Below, in pieces: positions 1-5,502 of a stretch of DNA of 5,502 nucleotides; position 1 is the stretch's first letter; each line of letters starts with the position of its first letter. The notes beneath the pieces were generated by a model. That model worked only from the letters and a program-made list of their open reading frames with translations. It did no database searches and had not been told where the DNA came from. The stretch comes from Bacteroidota bacterium (GTDB lineage Bacteria; Bacteroidota; Ignavibacteria; UBA10030; UBA6906). The DNA lies in NCBI GenBank assembly GCA_003541875.1, contig DPLS01000040.1, positions 1-5,502 of the forward strand, written 5' to 3'. A program made the position numbers and the translations under genes.

Positions 1-153
1 AAACACAACCCTTAATCTATATCGGTCGGTGATCGTAAATGGTTCATCCGCGACCACCTTGACCTCTGGTGACATAACTATGACTCCAAAGTGTGTGTCA
101 GGTGATGCTTCTTCCGGGGTGGTGGGAGGCCACGATGAAAGGGGCACTGGCAT
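1..153 (-). CDS. Unrecognised protein, N-terminal part only (runs off left edge)
   Basis: An open minus-strand frame begins after an in-frame TGA at 157-159 and reaches the window edge with no stop. It has two possible starts. The ATG at 151-153 gives MPVPLSSWPPTTPEEASPDT as its first residues, and is preceded by AGGGTGATGG, where GGTGAT could pair with the 16S tail. The ATG at 73-75 gives MSPEVKVVADEPFTITDRYR and has GGAG 8 nt upstream. The stretch before the second ATG is rich in Pro, Thr and Ser and has no signal-peptide or membrane character; the part after it alternates polar and hydrophobic residues like beta strands. The frame lies just beyond the probable terminator of the ftsZ operon, so it would be the first gene of a new unit on the same strand. 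With at most 51 visible codons I do not recognise the family. The main doubt is whether it is a gene at all; the second is which start is used. Confidence 0.4.
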   Translation of the reverse strand, partial: MPVPLSSWPPTTPEEASPDTHFGVIVMSPEVKVVADEPFTITDRYRLRVVF

Positions 154-182
154 CCATCACCCTACAAAATAGCTGTATTGAG

Positions 183-243
183 CAACAAAAGAGAATGGTC
201 TATCCCGATGTCTCTTCGATACAAAGAAAGTCAGGATAGACCA
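183..243 (-). terminator. Probable intrinsic terminator of the murC-ftsQ-ftsA-ftsZ transcript
   Basis: Positions 196-205 (tggtctatcc) and 234-243 (ggatagacca) are perfect 10-bp inverted repeats. A partly paired interior allows a few more pairs (207-208 with 231-232, and 213-216 with 224-227). Read on the minus strand the hairpin starts 43 nt after the ftsZ stop and is followed by attctcttttgttg, a T-rich but interrupted tail. The stem is only about half GC and the loop region is long, so this would be a modest terminator. It could instead be an mRNA 3' stabilising structure. On the plus strand the hairpin is followed by a C/A-rich run, so it would not terminate in that direction. Confidence 0.42.
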
Positions 244-285
244 ACCCTTTGAAAACCGCCTCCAAAAAGGAAAGCGCGCAACCTC

Positions 286-1467
286 TTAGTCCATTATCTT
301 CCTGAGGAACGCTGGCTTTTCTGGATCAGCCTTGTCGATCTTCTCGCGGCCAAAGCCCTCGTCACCTCGATACGGATTGATCGTAATGTCAACGCCGCGA
401 CGAATGTACGCTGGCTCGTCGAGCTTTTGAAGCTCGGCTGCACCCGTCGGCACACGATCGATCAGGCGCACCGGTTTCCCTGTCCGCGCCGTCAGAGTTT
501 GGGCGCTGCCACGACGATTGAATCCCGTTGCAATGACTGTTACCATGATGTCATCCGTCATGCTCTCGTCGACAACTGCGCCAAGGATGACATTTGCATC
601 CTCACCCGCGGCTTCGTGGATGATCTCCGTTGCCTCATCAACTTCAACCAACGACATGGACGGCCCGCCTGTGATATTCACGAGCACGCCTTGCGCGCCA
701 GAAATCGAAACGTCGTCGAGCAGTGGACTGGAGATTGCTGCGTGCGCCGCTTCGACCGCGCGATTCTCGCCACTGGCAACTCCGGAGCCCATAACGGCGT
801 CGCCCATCTCTTTCATCACGGTTCGCACGTCCGCGAAATCCACGTTGATGAGACCGGGAACAGTAATCAACTCCGAGATACCGCGCGTCGCCCCATACAA
901 CACCTGGTTTGCAATCTCAAACGCCTCGGTGAGCGGTGTTGTGCGTTCAACGATATTGAGGAGTTTCTGGTTCGGGATGACGATAAGTGTATCTACCTGC
1001 TTCTTCATCTCCTCAATGCCCATGTCGGCCTGGGCCATGCGCTTCTTTCCTTCGCACTGGAATGGCCTGGTGATAATACCCACCACGAGCGCGCCGACAC
1101 TCTTTGCGATATTGGCAACAAGCGGGCCGCCGCCTGTCCCGGTGCCACCGCCCATCCCCGCTGTCACGAAGACCATATCGCTCCCTGCAAGAGCGCGTGC
1201 AATTTCATCGCGGTCTTCTTCCACCGCACGATGTCCAATGATGGGATCAGCACCTGCACCGAGGCCGCGTGTAAGGTTCTTGCCAATCTGAATCTTGTTG
1301 GGTGCATCGTTGCGGTCAAGCGCCTGTGTGTCGGTGTTGATGGCAAAGAAGTCAACACCATGCAATCCGCGCGTGATCATACTGTTAACAGCGTTACCGC
1401 CGCCGCCGCCAACGCCAACTACACGAATCTTCGCTCCACGATCGAGGCCATGGTCGAGTTCGATCAT
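286..1467 (-). CDS. ftsZ: Cell division GTPase FtsZ
   Basis: FtsZ is the tubulin homologue that polymerises with GTP into the cytoplasmic Z ring at midcell and recruits the divisome. At 393 aa it is of usual length. The nucleotide-binding domain shows the glycine-rich loop [13 protein letters not shown] (residues 18-30), NTDTQAL (44-50), the tubulin signature GGGTGTG (106-112) and [10 protein letters not shown] (134-143). The T7 loop that completes the GTPase site of the next subunit is intact in [12 protein letters not shown], with Asn208, Asp210 and Asp213. The C-terminal domain runs to about residue 317, followed by a short linker of about 65 residues and a conserved terminal peptide, [11 protein letters not shown], the usual docking site for FtsA and other tethers. 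Two small oddities are Gly-Gly at 113-114 where Ala-Ala is usual, and a second PAYIRRGVD motif inside the linker. The start is fixed by AAGGAG nine nt upstream. It is the last gene of the cluster, 67 nt after ftsA. Confidence 0.98.
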   Translation of the reverse strand: MIELDHGLDRGAKIRVVGVGGGGGNAVNSMITRGLHGVDFFAINTDTQALDRNDAPNKIQIGKNLTRGLGAGADPIIGHRAVEEDRDEIARALAGSDMVFVTAGMGGGTGTGGGPLVANIAKSVGALVVGIITRPFQCEGKKRMAQADMGIEEMKKQVDTLIVIPNQKLLNIVERTTPLTEAFEIANQVLYGATRGISELITVPGLINVDFADVRTVMKEMGDAVMGSGVASGENRAVEAAHAAISSPLLDDVSISGAQGVLVNITGGPSMSLVEVDEATEIIHEAAGEDANVILGAVVDESMTDDIMVTVIATGFNRRGSAQTLTARTGKPVRLIDRVPTGAAELQKLDEPAYIRRGVDITINPYRGDEGFGREKIDKADPEKPAFLRKIMD

Positions 1468-1476
1468 TGATTATAT

Positions 1477-1482
1477 CTCCTT
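1477..1482 (-). promoter_or_regulatory. ftsZ ribosome binding site
   Basis: AAGGAG lies nine nt before the ftsZ ATG, the strongest Shine-Dalgarno match in the window. This fits the high level of FtsZ relative to FtsA known in bacteria. The 67-nt gap that contains it (1468-1534) shows no convincing -35/-10 pair and no hairpin, so ftsZ is probably expressed by read-through from upstream. Confidence 0.8.
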
Positions 1483-1534
1483 ATAGTGGTGGGATGGGAT
1501 GAAGGTACATTCTCTGTTTTCATTTTTGGTAGTA

Positions 1535-2770
1535 TCACAATTGGTCAAACCACTCTTTCATTTTCCGGGCCATGATGCTTACCGATCGTTCTTTGCCCGT
1601 CGCAGCCTGCGGCATTGGTGCCCTGCCGAAATTTTTGAGTCCATGAATCACAAGGCCGACAGCCGTGGAGTAGGCCGGGTTCTCAATTTCGCGCACGAGA
1701 CCACCCGAGAAACCGGTGGGAATACCGATCTTCACCGGCATGCCGAGAACTTCCCGCGCAAGATCGGCGGTGCCCTTGATGAGCGCTCCGCCGCCCGTCA
1801 GGACAACACCGCCCGAGAGGTGTTTGGAATACCCCGATCGTTTGATTTCGAGTGCGGCGATCTCGAAGATTTCTTCCATGCGCGGCTGAATGATTGTCGC
1901 AAGCAGCCGCGAATCAATCTCTATTGGCGCCCGACCACCGACACCGGGCAGGACGATGGTCTCATTGTTCACAACTCCAGAGACGAATGCGTGGCCATGC
2001 TCTTTCTTCAACTTCTCGGCTTGATCATTGAGGATGCCGAGTCCTTTTCGGATGTCATCCGTCACTTTCTTGCCGGCAATGCCAATTACCGCGGTATGCC
2101 TGATCGTCCGCTCCTCAAATACGGCAAGGTCTGTGGTGCCGCCGCCAACATCCAGCAGTGCAATGCCAACCTCCTTCTCCTCGTCGTCAAGGACGGCGTA
2201 GCTTGATGCAAGCGGCTCAAGTACCATGTCGCTCACCTCGAGTCCGGCCCGTTGAACACACTTGTAGATGTTTTGTGCCGCGCTGACGAGCCCTGTAATG
2301 ATGTGGACGTTCGCTTCCATGCGGATCCCAGACATGCCAAGGGGATCATACACACCGTCCTGCCCGTCGATTATGAACTCCTGGGGGATCACATGAATGA
2401 TTTTCCTGTCAGTCGGCAATGCAACTCGTTTCGTATCCTCAACGAGGCGATCGATGTCAGCCTGGGTGATTTCATGCTCGGGGCCGCTGATGCTGATGAC
2501 GCCCCGGCTCTGGAAACTCTGAATGTGGTCACCCGCGATCCCCACAATGACAGACTTGATGGCAACCCCCGACTGTGATTGCGCTTCCGCCACGGCTGTG
2601 GTTACCGACCTGATTGTCTTATCGATATGTGTAACCACGCCACGCATCATGCCTTCGGATTGGCTTCGGCCAAGACCGAGAATGTTGATTCTGCCGTTCT
2701 CATCCATGCCCGCTACAACAGCACAGACTTTGGTGGTACCGATATCGAGACCAACAATGATGTTTTCCAT
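1535..2770 (-). CDS. ftsA: Cell division protein FtsA
   Basis: FtsA is an actin-like ATPase that tethers FtsZ filaments to the inner face of the cytoplasmic membrane and signals to later division proteins. The 411-aa protein has the actin-fold motifs in order: phosphate-1 GLDIGTTKVCAVVAG (residues 7-21), the FtsA-specific 1C (SHS2) region at about 83-162, phosphate-2 LLDVGGGTTDLAVF (205-218), and the adenosine motif VVLTGGGALIKG (322-333). It ends in MARKMKEWFDQL, an amphipathic helix of the kind FtsA uses to bind the membrane. The start at 2768-2770 is preferred over an in-frame ATG 65 codons upstream: that extension would run back through the ftsQ 3' end, has no family resemblance, and the chosen ATG has GAGG eight nt upstream and the expected MENIIVGLDIG beginning. 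A minor variant is IAGKKVTDDI (231-240), where the family usually has two glycines in GGxxVTxDI. It lies 46 nt after ftsQ and 67 nt before ftsZ. Confidence 0.97.
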   Translation of the reverse strand: MENIIVGLDIGTTKVCAVVAGMDENGRINILGLGRSQSEGMMRGVVTHIDKTIRSVTTAVAEAQSQSGVAIKSVIVGIAGDHIQSFQSRGVISISGPEHEITQADIDRLVEDTKRVALPTDRKIIHVIPQEFIIDGQDGVYDPLGMSGIRMEANVHIITGLVSAAQNIYKCVQRAGLEVSDMVLEPLASSYAVLDDEEKEVGIALLDVGGGTTDLAVFEERTIRHTAVIGIAGKKVTDDIRKGLGILNDQAEKLKKEHGHAFVSGVVNNETIVLPGVGGRAPIEIDSRLLATIIQPRMEEIFEIAALEIKRSGYSKHLSGGVVLTGGGALIKGTADLAREVLGMPVKIGIPTGFSGGLVREIENPAYSTAVGLVIHGLKNFGRAPMPQAATGKERSVSIMARKMKEWFDQL

Positions 2771-2777
2771 AAGCAAA

Positions 2778-2782
2778 TCCTC
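2778..2782 (-). promoter_or_regulatory. ftsA ribosome binding site
   Basis: GAGGA is placed seven nt before the ATG at 2768-2770 and settles the ftsA start against the longer in-frame alternative. The 46-nt ftsQ-ftsA gap also contains a TTGACT on the minus strand, but no -10 element sits at a proper distance from it. Confidence 0.7.
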
Positions 2783-2816
2783 AGTGGTTAGTGTAGAACG
2801 ACAGTCAAGATATATT

Positions 2817-3641
2817 TCAACTTCTAATTCCTTTCGGCGGCTGTTCTGCAGAATTCTTGGTCGCCCGGGTCTCTTCGTTATCGTCGTTCCATCGAACAAC
2901 AACCTGATCCTCGAAGCGAAGGTCAACATACGCCAGCTCGTGAGCTCCGTGATGCGGCACCACATCCTTCCAGAAACCGTCGAACTTCACAAGCTTCATC
3001 GCCGCATCACCACGGCCAAAAATCACCGGTACACCACATTCTGCAGTATATAGAACAATATCTCTGCCCGCTTCAAGGTGGACCTCAGAGATTCGACGAT
3101 ACAGTTCGTCGCTCAGTTCACGGGCGGCAGCGAGGATCTCGAGCGCTTCCTTCACATCGCGGCTCACAAACTGCTTGCCCGAAACAAACTCTGCATTTTG
3201 AAACGCTCCCGTCAACACAGGAAGGTCAAAGGTGTTCTCCGAATGCGCCGGAGGAAGCACGAAACCGTCGGCGTCAAGATACTTAATGTTGTCAAGAACA
3301 ATAGCAGCGATGGGGATGCGTTCCTGAACGGTAATTGAGATTCTGTTTGGCGCTTCTCTGTTCACCTCAACCGATTTAACGAATGAATTCTGCCTGATTC
3401 GTCGTTGCGCTGCCAGAAGATCAACGTCGTACAGCCTCTGCTCTTTGTTGATACTCGCAAGAGCCAGAATTTCTTTCTCGGGAACAATCACAGTCCCCTT
3501 CACCCGTACGTCTGCAACCCTGAGGTCTGACTTCCACAGGTTTGCCCACACCGCAACGGCCACGATGGCCACTACCAGGCCAAACGTCAGAAGTGGACCA
3601 CCAAAGGAGCGCCTGTGTCCGCTGTTGGGCTGCTCATCCAT
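2817..3641 (-). CDS. ftsQ: Cell division protein FtsQ (POTRA-domain bitopic membrane protein)
   Basis: FtsQ (DivIB family) is a bitopic inner-membrane protein whose periplasmic part binds FtsB/FtsL and links the cytoplasmic Z ring to septal wall synthesis. The 274-aa protein has a short cytoplasmic tail with positive charge (HRRS at 9-12), one membrane segment at about 14-36 (LLTFGLVVAIVAVAVWANLW), then a POTRA domain at about 39-108 with the typical pattern VRVKGTVIVPEKEILALA, YDVDLLAAQRRIRQNSFVKS and a closing ITVQERIP. The FtsQ beta domain follows to about 230, and the segment YVDLRFEDQVVVRW (238-251) matches the late beta strand that in FtsQ carries the FtsB contact. The last 23 residues are hydrophilic and probably disordered. 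Sequence conservation in this family is low, so the call rests on architecture plus position between murC and ftsA. The ATG is three nt after the murC stop; its only SD-like sequence (GAAGGG) is 13 nt away, inside murC. Confidence 0.93.
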   Translation of the reverse strand: MDEQPNSGHRRSFGGPLLTFGLVVAIVAVAVWANLWKSDLRVADVRVKGTVIVPEKEILALASINKEQRLYDVDLLAAQRRIRQNSFVKSVEVNREAPNRISITVQERIPIAAIVLDNIKYLDADGFVLPPAHSENTFDLPVLTGAFQNAEFVSGKQFVSRDVKEALEILAAARELSDELYRRISEVHLEAGRDIVLYTAECGVPVIFGRGDAAMKLVKFDGFWKDVVPHHGAHELAYVDLRFEDQVVVRWNDDNEETRATKNSAEQPPKGIRS

Positions 3642-3644
3642 TTC

Positions 3645-5027
3645 TTACTTCGTACCCTTCAGTTTCTTGACAAAATCCTCCCCGAACCTCCAGATATCGC
3701 CGGCTCCCATTGTGATGATGATGTCGCCCGGTTGTTTCACCTTCAACAGAAAATCCGGAACGCTCTTTTTGTCGGGAACATAGTGAACGCTCTTATGTCC
3801 GAAAGACTTTGCTGCATTGGCAATCAACTCGCCGGTAATTCCCTGGATCGGTTCTTCGCGGGCAGGATAAACGTCGGTCACAATCAGTACGTCTGCATTG
3901 AAGAATGCTCGACCGAACTCCTCGTAGAAATCGCGTGTGCGAGAATACAGGTGCGGCTGAAATACGCACACTACCCGCCTGCGCCAACCCGACTTCGTCC
4001 CGGCAAGGGTTGCTTTGATTTCTGTTGGGTGATGGGCGTAATCATCCACCACCGAGATTCCGTCCACTTCAGCCTTGACCTCCCAGCGGCGGAAGACTCC
4101 TGTGAACTTCTCAATGCCGGTTTTGATCTTGTCGAACGAAACTTTCAACTCCAACCCGACGGCGATCGCCGCCAGGGCATTTTGAACGTTGTGTCTGCCG
4201 GGAATCTGTATCTCCACCTCTCCAAGCTCTTTGTTGTAATGGAGAACCGTGAACCTCGTTTTGTTCTGCCTGTGGACAATATCGATTGCCTGTAGATCGG
4301 CCTGCCCATTCAATCCGTAGGTAATAATCTTCTTCTTGATCTTCGGCATGATGTCCTGCAGTGCCGGCTCGTCGAGACAGAGCACAACCGACCCATAGAA
4401 TGGAACCTTGCTCGCGAACTGTACAAACGCACCCTTGATATCATCCAGGTCGCGATACGTATCGAGATGGTCTGTCTCCAGTGTGGTTAACACAGCAATT
4501 GTTGGCGTAATGGAGAGGAACGAGCGATCAAACTCGTCTGCTTCCACAACGATGAACTCGCCTTTGCCAAGCCGCGCATTCGAGCCAGCAAGACCTCTCA
4601 GTCTTCCACCGACGATCACGGTTGGATCAACCCCCCCTTCCATCAACACGAGGCTCACCATTGAGGTGGTCGTTGTCTTTCCGTGTGTGCCGGCGATACC
4701 GACCCCATATCTGAGACGCATGACTTCGGCAAGCATCTCGGCACGCCGGATACAGGGAATTTTTCGCTTCTGCGCCTCACCGATCTCCGGATTGTCGGGA
4801 TCTACCGCCGAGGAGTACACGAGCACGTCAACATCGGGCTCAACATTCTTTGCGTTGTGGCCAACATAGACCTTTGCCCCAAGAGATTGCACTCGTTCGG
4901 TGTTCTCGCTCGCCGCCTTGTCCGATCCGGTAATCTTGAATCCCTGGTCAATCAGTATCTCGGCAATGCCGCTCATTCCAATACCGCCGATACCGACAAA
5001 ATGAAGTTTCTTAATTGATGAAAACAT
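3645..5027 (-). CDS. murC: UDP-N-acetylmuramate--L-alanine ligase MurC
   Basis: MurC is the cytoplasmic ATP-dependent ligase that adds L-alanine to UDP-MurNAc, the first step of stem peptide synthesis. The 460-aa form is of normal family length. The N-terminal Rossmann domain begins with KKLHFVGIGGIGMSGIAEIL (residues 7-26). The central ATPase domain carries the P-loop GTHGKTTTTSM (113-123), the acidic Mg-binding motif VEADEFDRSF (161-170), and TTLETDHLDTY (181-191). PGRHNVQNALAA (276-287) follows. The C-terminal domain has DDYAHHPTEIKATL (328-341), FQPHLYSRT (356-364), DVYPAREEPI (385-394) and GAGDIW (441-446). All key residues seem present. The start at 5025-5027 is chosen because the family begins a few residues before the Rossmann motif. 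An in-frame ATG 23 codons further upstream would add a basic tail (NRSPRAKKDRNR) and overlap the preceding gene by 31 nt. AAAGGA stands 13 nt before the chosen start, a rather long spacing. It is 38 nt after the upstream gene and 3 nt before ftsQ. Confidence 0.97.
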   Translation of the reverse strand: MFSSIKKLHFVGIGGIGMSGIAEILIDQGFKITGSDKAASENTERVQSLGAKVYVGHNAKNVEPDVDVLVYSSAVDPDNPEIGEAQKRKIPCIRRAEMLAEVMRLRYGVGIAGTHGKTTTTSMVSLVLMEGGVDPTVIVGGRLRGLAGSNARLGKGEFIVVEADEFDRSFLSITPTIAVLTTLETDHLDTYRDLDDIKGAFVQFASKVPFYGSVVLCLDEPALQDIMPKIKKKIITYGLNGQADLQAIDIVHRQNKTRFTVLHYNKELGEVEIQIPGRHNVQNALAAIAVGLELKVSFDKIKTGIEKFTGVFRRWEVKAEVDGISVVDDYAHHPTEIKATLAGTKSGWRRRVVCVFQPHLYSRTRDFYEEFGRAFFNADVLIVTDVYPAREEPIQGITGELIANAAKSFGHKSVHYVPDKKSVPDFLLKVKQPGDIIITMGAGDIWRFGEDFVKKLKGTK

Positions 5028-5040
5028 GAATCGATTTCTG

Positions 5041-5046
5041 TCCTTT
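5041..5046 (-). promoter_or_regulatory. Likely murC ribosome binding site
   Basis: AAAGGA is the only good Shine-Dalgarno match ahead of the preferred murC ATG. The spacer of 13 nt is longer than ideal. It falls in the 38-nt gap after the upstream gene and supports the short start over the one at 5094-5096. Confidence 0.5.
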
Positions 5047-5065
5047 TTCGCGCGTGGACTTCTGT

Positions 5066-5502
5066 TTATCTGTCTGTTACCCTTGGCCGCTGCCACCGCC
5101 CATGCTTGCGCTTGGGGATGTGTTCCGCAATGCGATGCATCTCGGCGACAAGTTCCTTCTCACGTTCATATCGACCCACTCGAATTCGAACGATGCGTCG
5201 ACGCCCCTTCATCCTGAACATGATCACCTGAAATCTGCCGCTCGTCTGCACGCCGGCTTCACGACCAATGTGAATCCACTCCAAGTCGCTCGCGGAGATT
5301 CGCCGTTCACGCCAACGGTTCTTGAATATGATCATGTCATCAACTATGATGAGCCGCCGATTCCTGATATAGTTGAGGAGCAGAGCGACAAGAGACATCA
5401 GCACAAAGAACACGATTACGTACGTCAGTGGATCATTCAGCACATACTCGAATTTCTTCTCAACAAAATTTCCTCGGATACCACCATACAGGATGAGTGT
5501 GA
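5066..5502 (-). CDS. Unrecognised small membrane protein, possible PH-like domain (5' end open)
   Basis: This gene sits directly before murC in the transcript. A GTG at 5441-5443 could start a 125-aa protein, but it has no close Shine-Dalgarno and the frame stays open to the window edge (preceding residues include GGIRGNFVEKKFEYV). I therefore treat the 5' end as unresolved. Counting from the GTG, residues about 6-24 form a membrane segment (LTYVIVFFVLMSLVALLLNY), followed by a basic stop-transfer stretch (IRNRR), which would place the rest in the cytoplasm. The remaining 95 residues alternate short beta-like segments (LIIVDDMIIFKNRWRERRIS, then ASDLEWIHIG, FQVIMFRMKG, IVRIRVG), then a helix (REKELVAEMHRIAEHI) and a very basic tail. 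One hydrophobic anchor, six or so strands and a final helix resemble bacterial PH-like (bPH) membrane proteins; this is an inference from pattern only. The usual gene before murC in such clusters is murG, and this is not MurG. Co-transcription with murC suggests, without proving, an envelope role. Confidence 0.72.
   Translation of the reverse strand, partial: TLILYGGIRGNFVEKKFEYVLNDPLTYVIVFFVLMSLVALLLNYIRNRRLIIVDDMIIFKNRWRERRISASDLEWIHIGREAGVQTSGRFQVIMFRMKGRRRIVRIRVGRYEREKELVAEMHRIAEHIPKRKHGRWQRPRVTDR

Noticed and set aside
98..157. A 19-codon minus-strand frame (MDASAPFIVASHHPGRSIT) that could be a leader peptide
   Set aside because: It overlaps the longer open frame 1-153 in another register, has no runs of regulatory codons and no attenuator-like pairing that I could see.
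161..195. A promoter for the leftmost frame (TATTTTG with upstream TTTTGTTG)
   Set aside because: The spacing between the two elements is about 11-15 nt, which fits neither the sigma-70 type nor the Bacteroidota type. The elements are also simply T-rich terminator tail.
135..239. A 34-codon plus-strand frame (begins MKGALASITLQ) with GGGAGG five nt before its ATG
   Set aside because: The Shine-Dalgarno match is attractive, but the frame overlaps the terminator hairpin and the opposing open frame, lacks a promoter, and its peptide resembles nothing I know. Chance is the simpler explanation.
1396..1411. Short GCC/GGC triplet repeat in ftsZ
   Set aside because: It encodes the conserved glycine-rich GTP-binding loop (residues 20-24) and needs no other explanation.
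427..1470. A 347-codon plus-strand open frame opposite ftsZ
   Set aside because: It mirrors the conserved ftsZ coding frame, has no family motifs, is unusually rich in Cys, His and Arg, and no Shine-Dalgarno or promoter supports it. It is a by-product of ftsZ codon use.
1499..2206. A 235-codon plus-strand open frame opposite ftsA
   Set aside because: It is antisense to intact ftsA and its composition is typical of a reverse-frame shadow. It shows no recognisable domain.
2771..2816. TTGACT in the ftsQ-ftsA gap as a promoter -35 box
   Set aside because: No acceptable -10 hexamer is found 16-18 nt downstream, and the Bacteroidota-type TAnnTTTG element is also absent.
2771..2965. A 65-codon N-terminal extension of ftsA reaching into ftsQ
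   Set aside because: It crosses the ftsQ 3' end in another frame and lacks family resemblance. FtsA proteins begin with the MENIIVGLDIG type of sequence found at 2770.
5028..5096. A 23-codon N-terminal extension of murC (start at 5094-5096)
   Set aside because: It would overlap the upstream gene, is highly basic and not typical of MurC. The start at 5027 fits the family and has a Shine-Dalgarno in the intergenic gap.

Overview
The window holds the 3' end of a division and cell wall (dcw) cluster. Every credible gene is on the minus strand, so transcription runs from high to low coordinates. In that order the genes are: an unrecognised small membrane protein that is still open at the right edge, murC, ftsQ, ftsA and ftsZ, then a probable terminator hairpin and the first codons of a further unrecognised gene that leaves the window on the left.

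The organism is a Gram-negative-type bacterium, most likely in the Bacteroidota/Chlorobiota/Ignavibacteria (FCB) group. This rests on three things: the direct order murC-ftsQ-ftsA-ftsZ with no murB or ddl between murC and ftsQ, the style of the MurC active-site motifs (for example EADEFDRSFLS and TTLETDHLDTY), and roughly 50% GC. This is recollection of family patterns, not a search, and the placement is tentative.

Layout: 5066-5502 is a membrane-anchored basic protein with a possible PH-like fold. 3645-5027 is MurC (460 aa), the last amino-acid-independent branch point into stem peptide synthesis. 2817-3641 is FtsQ (274 aa), the periplasmic divisome scaffold. 1535-2770 is FtsA (411 aa), the actin-like membrane tether of the Z ring. 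286-1467 is FtsZ (393 aa), the tubulin-like ring protein. The gaps are 38, 3, 46 and 67 nt, which fits one transcript. ftsA and ftsZ each have a good ribosome binding site, while ftsQ appears to be translationally coupled to murC. A 10-bp perfect stem at 196-243, 43 nt past the ftsZ stop and followed by a T-rich stretch on the minus strand, is the probable end of the operon.

Together the genes link UDP-MurNAc-L-Ala synthesis with assembly of the septal ring. The core genes look intact and ordinary. The points worth a second look are a duplicated C-terminal-peptide-like motif in FtsZ, the unrecognised membrane gene ahead of murC, and the short unexplained segment after ftsZ. I saw no RNA gene, mobile element, CRISPR array or convincing new system.
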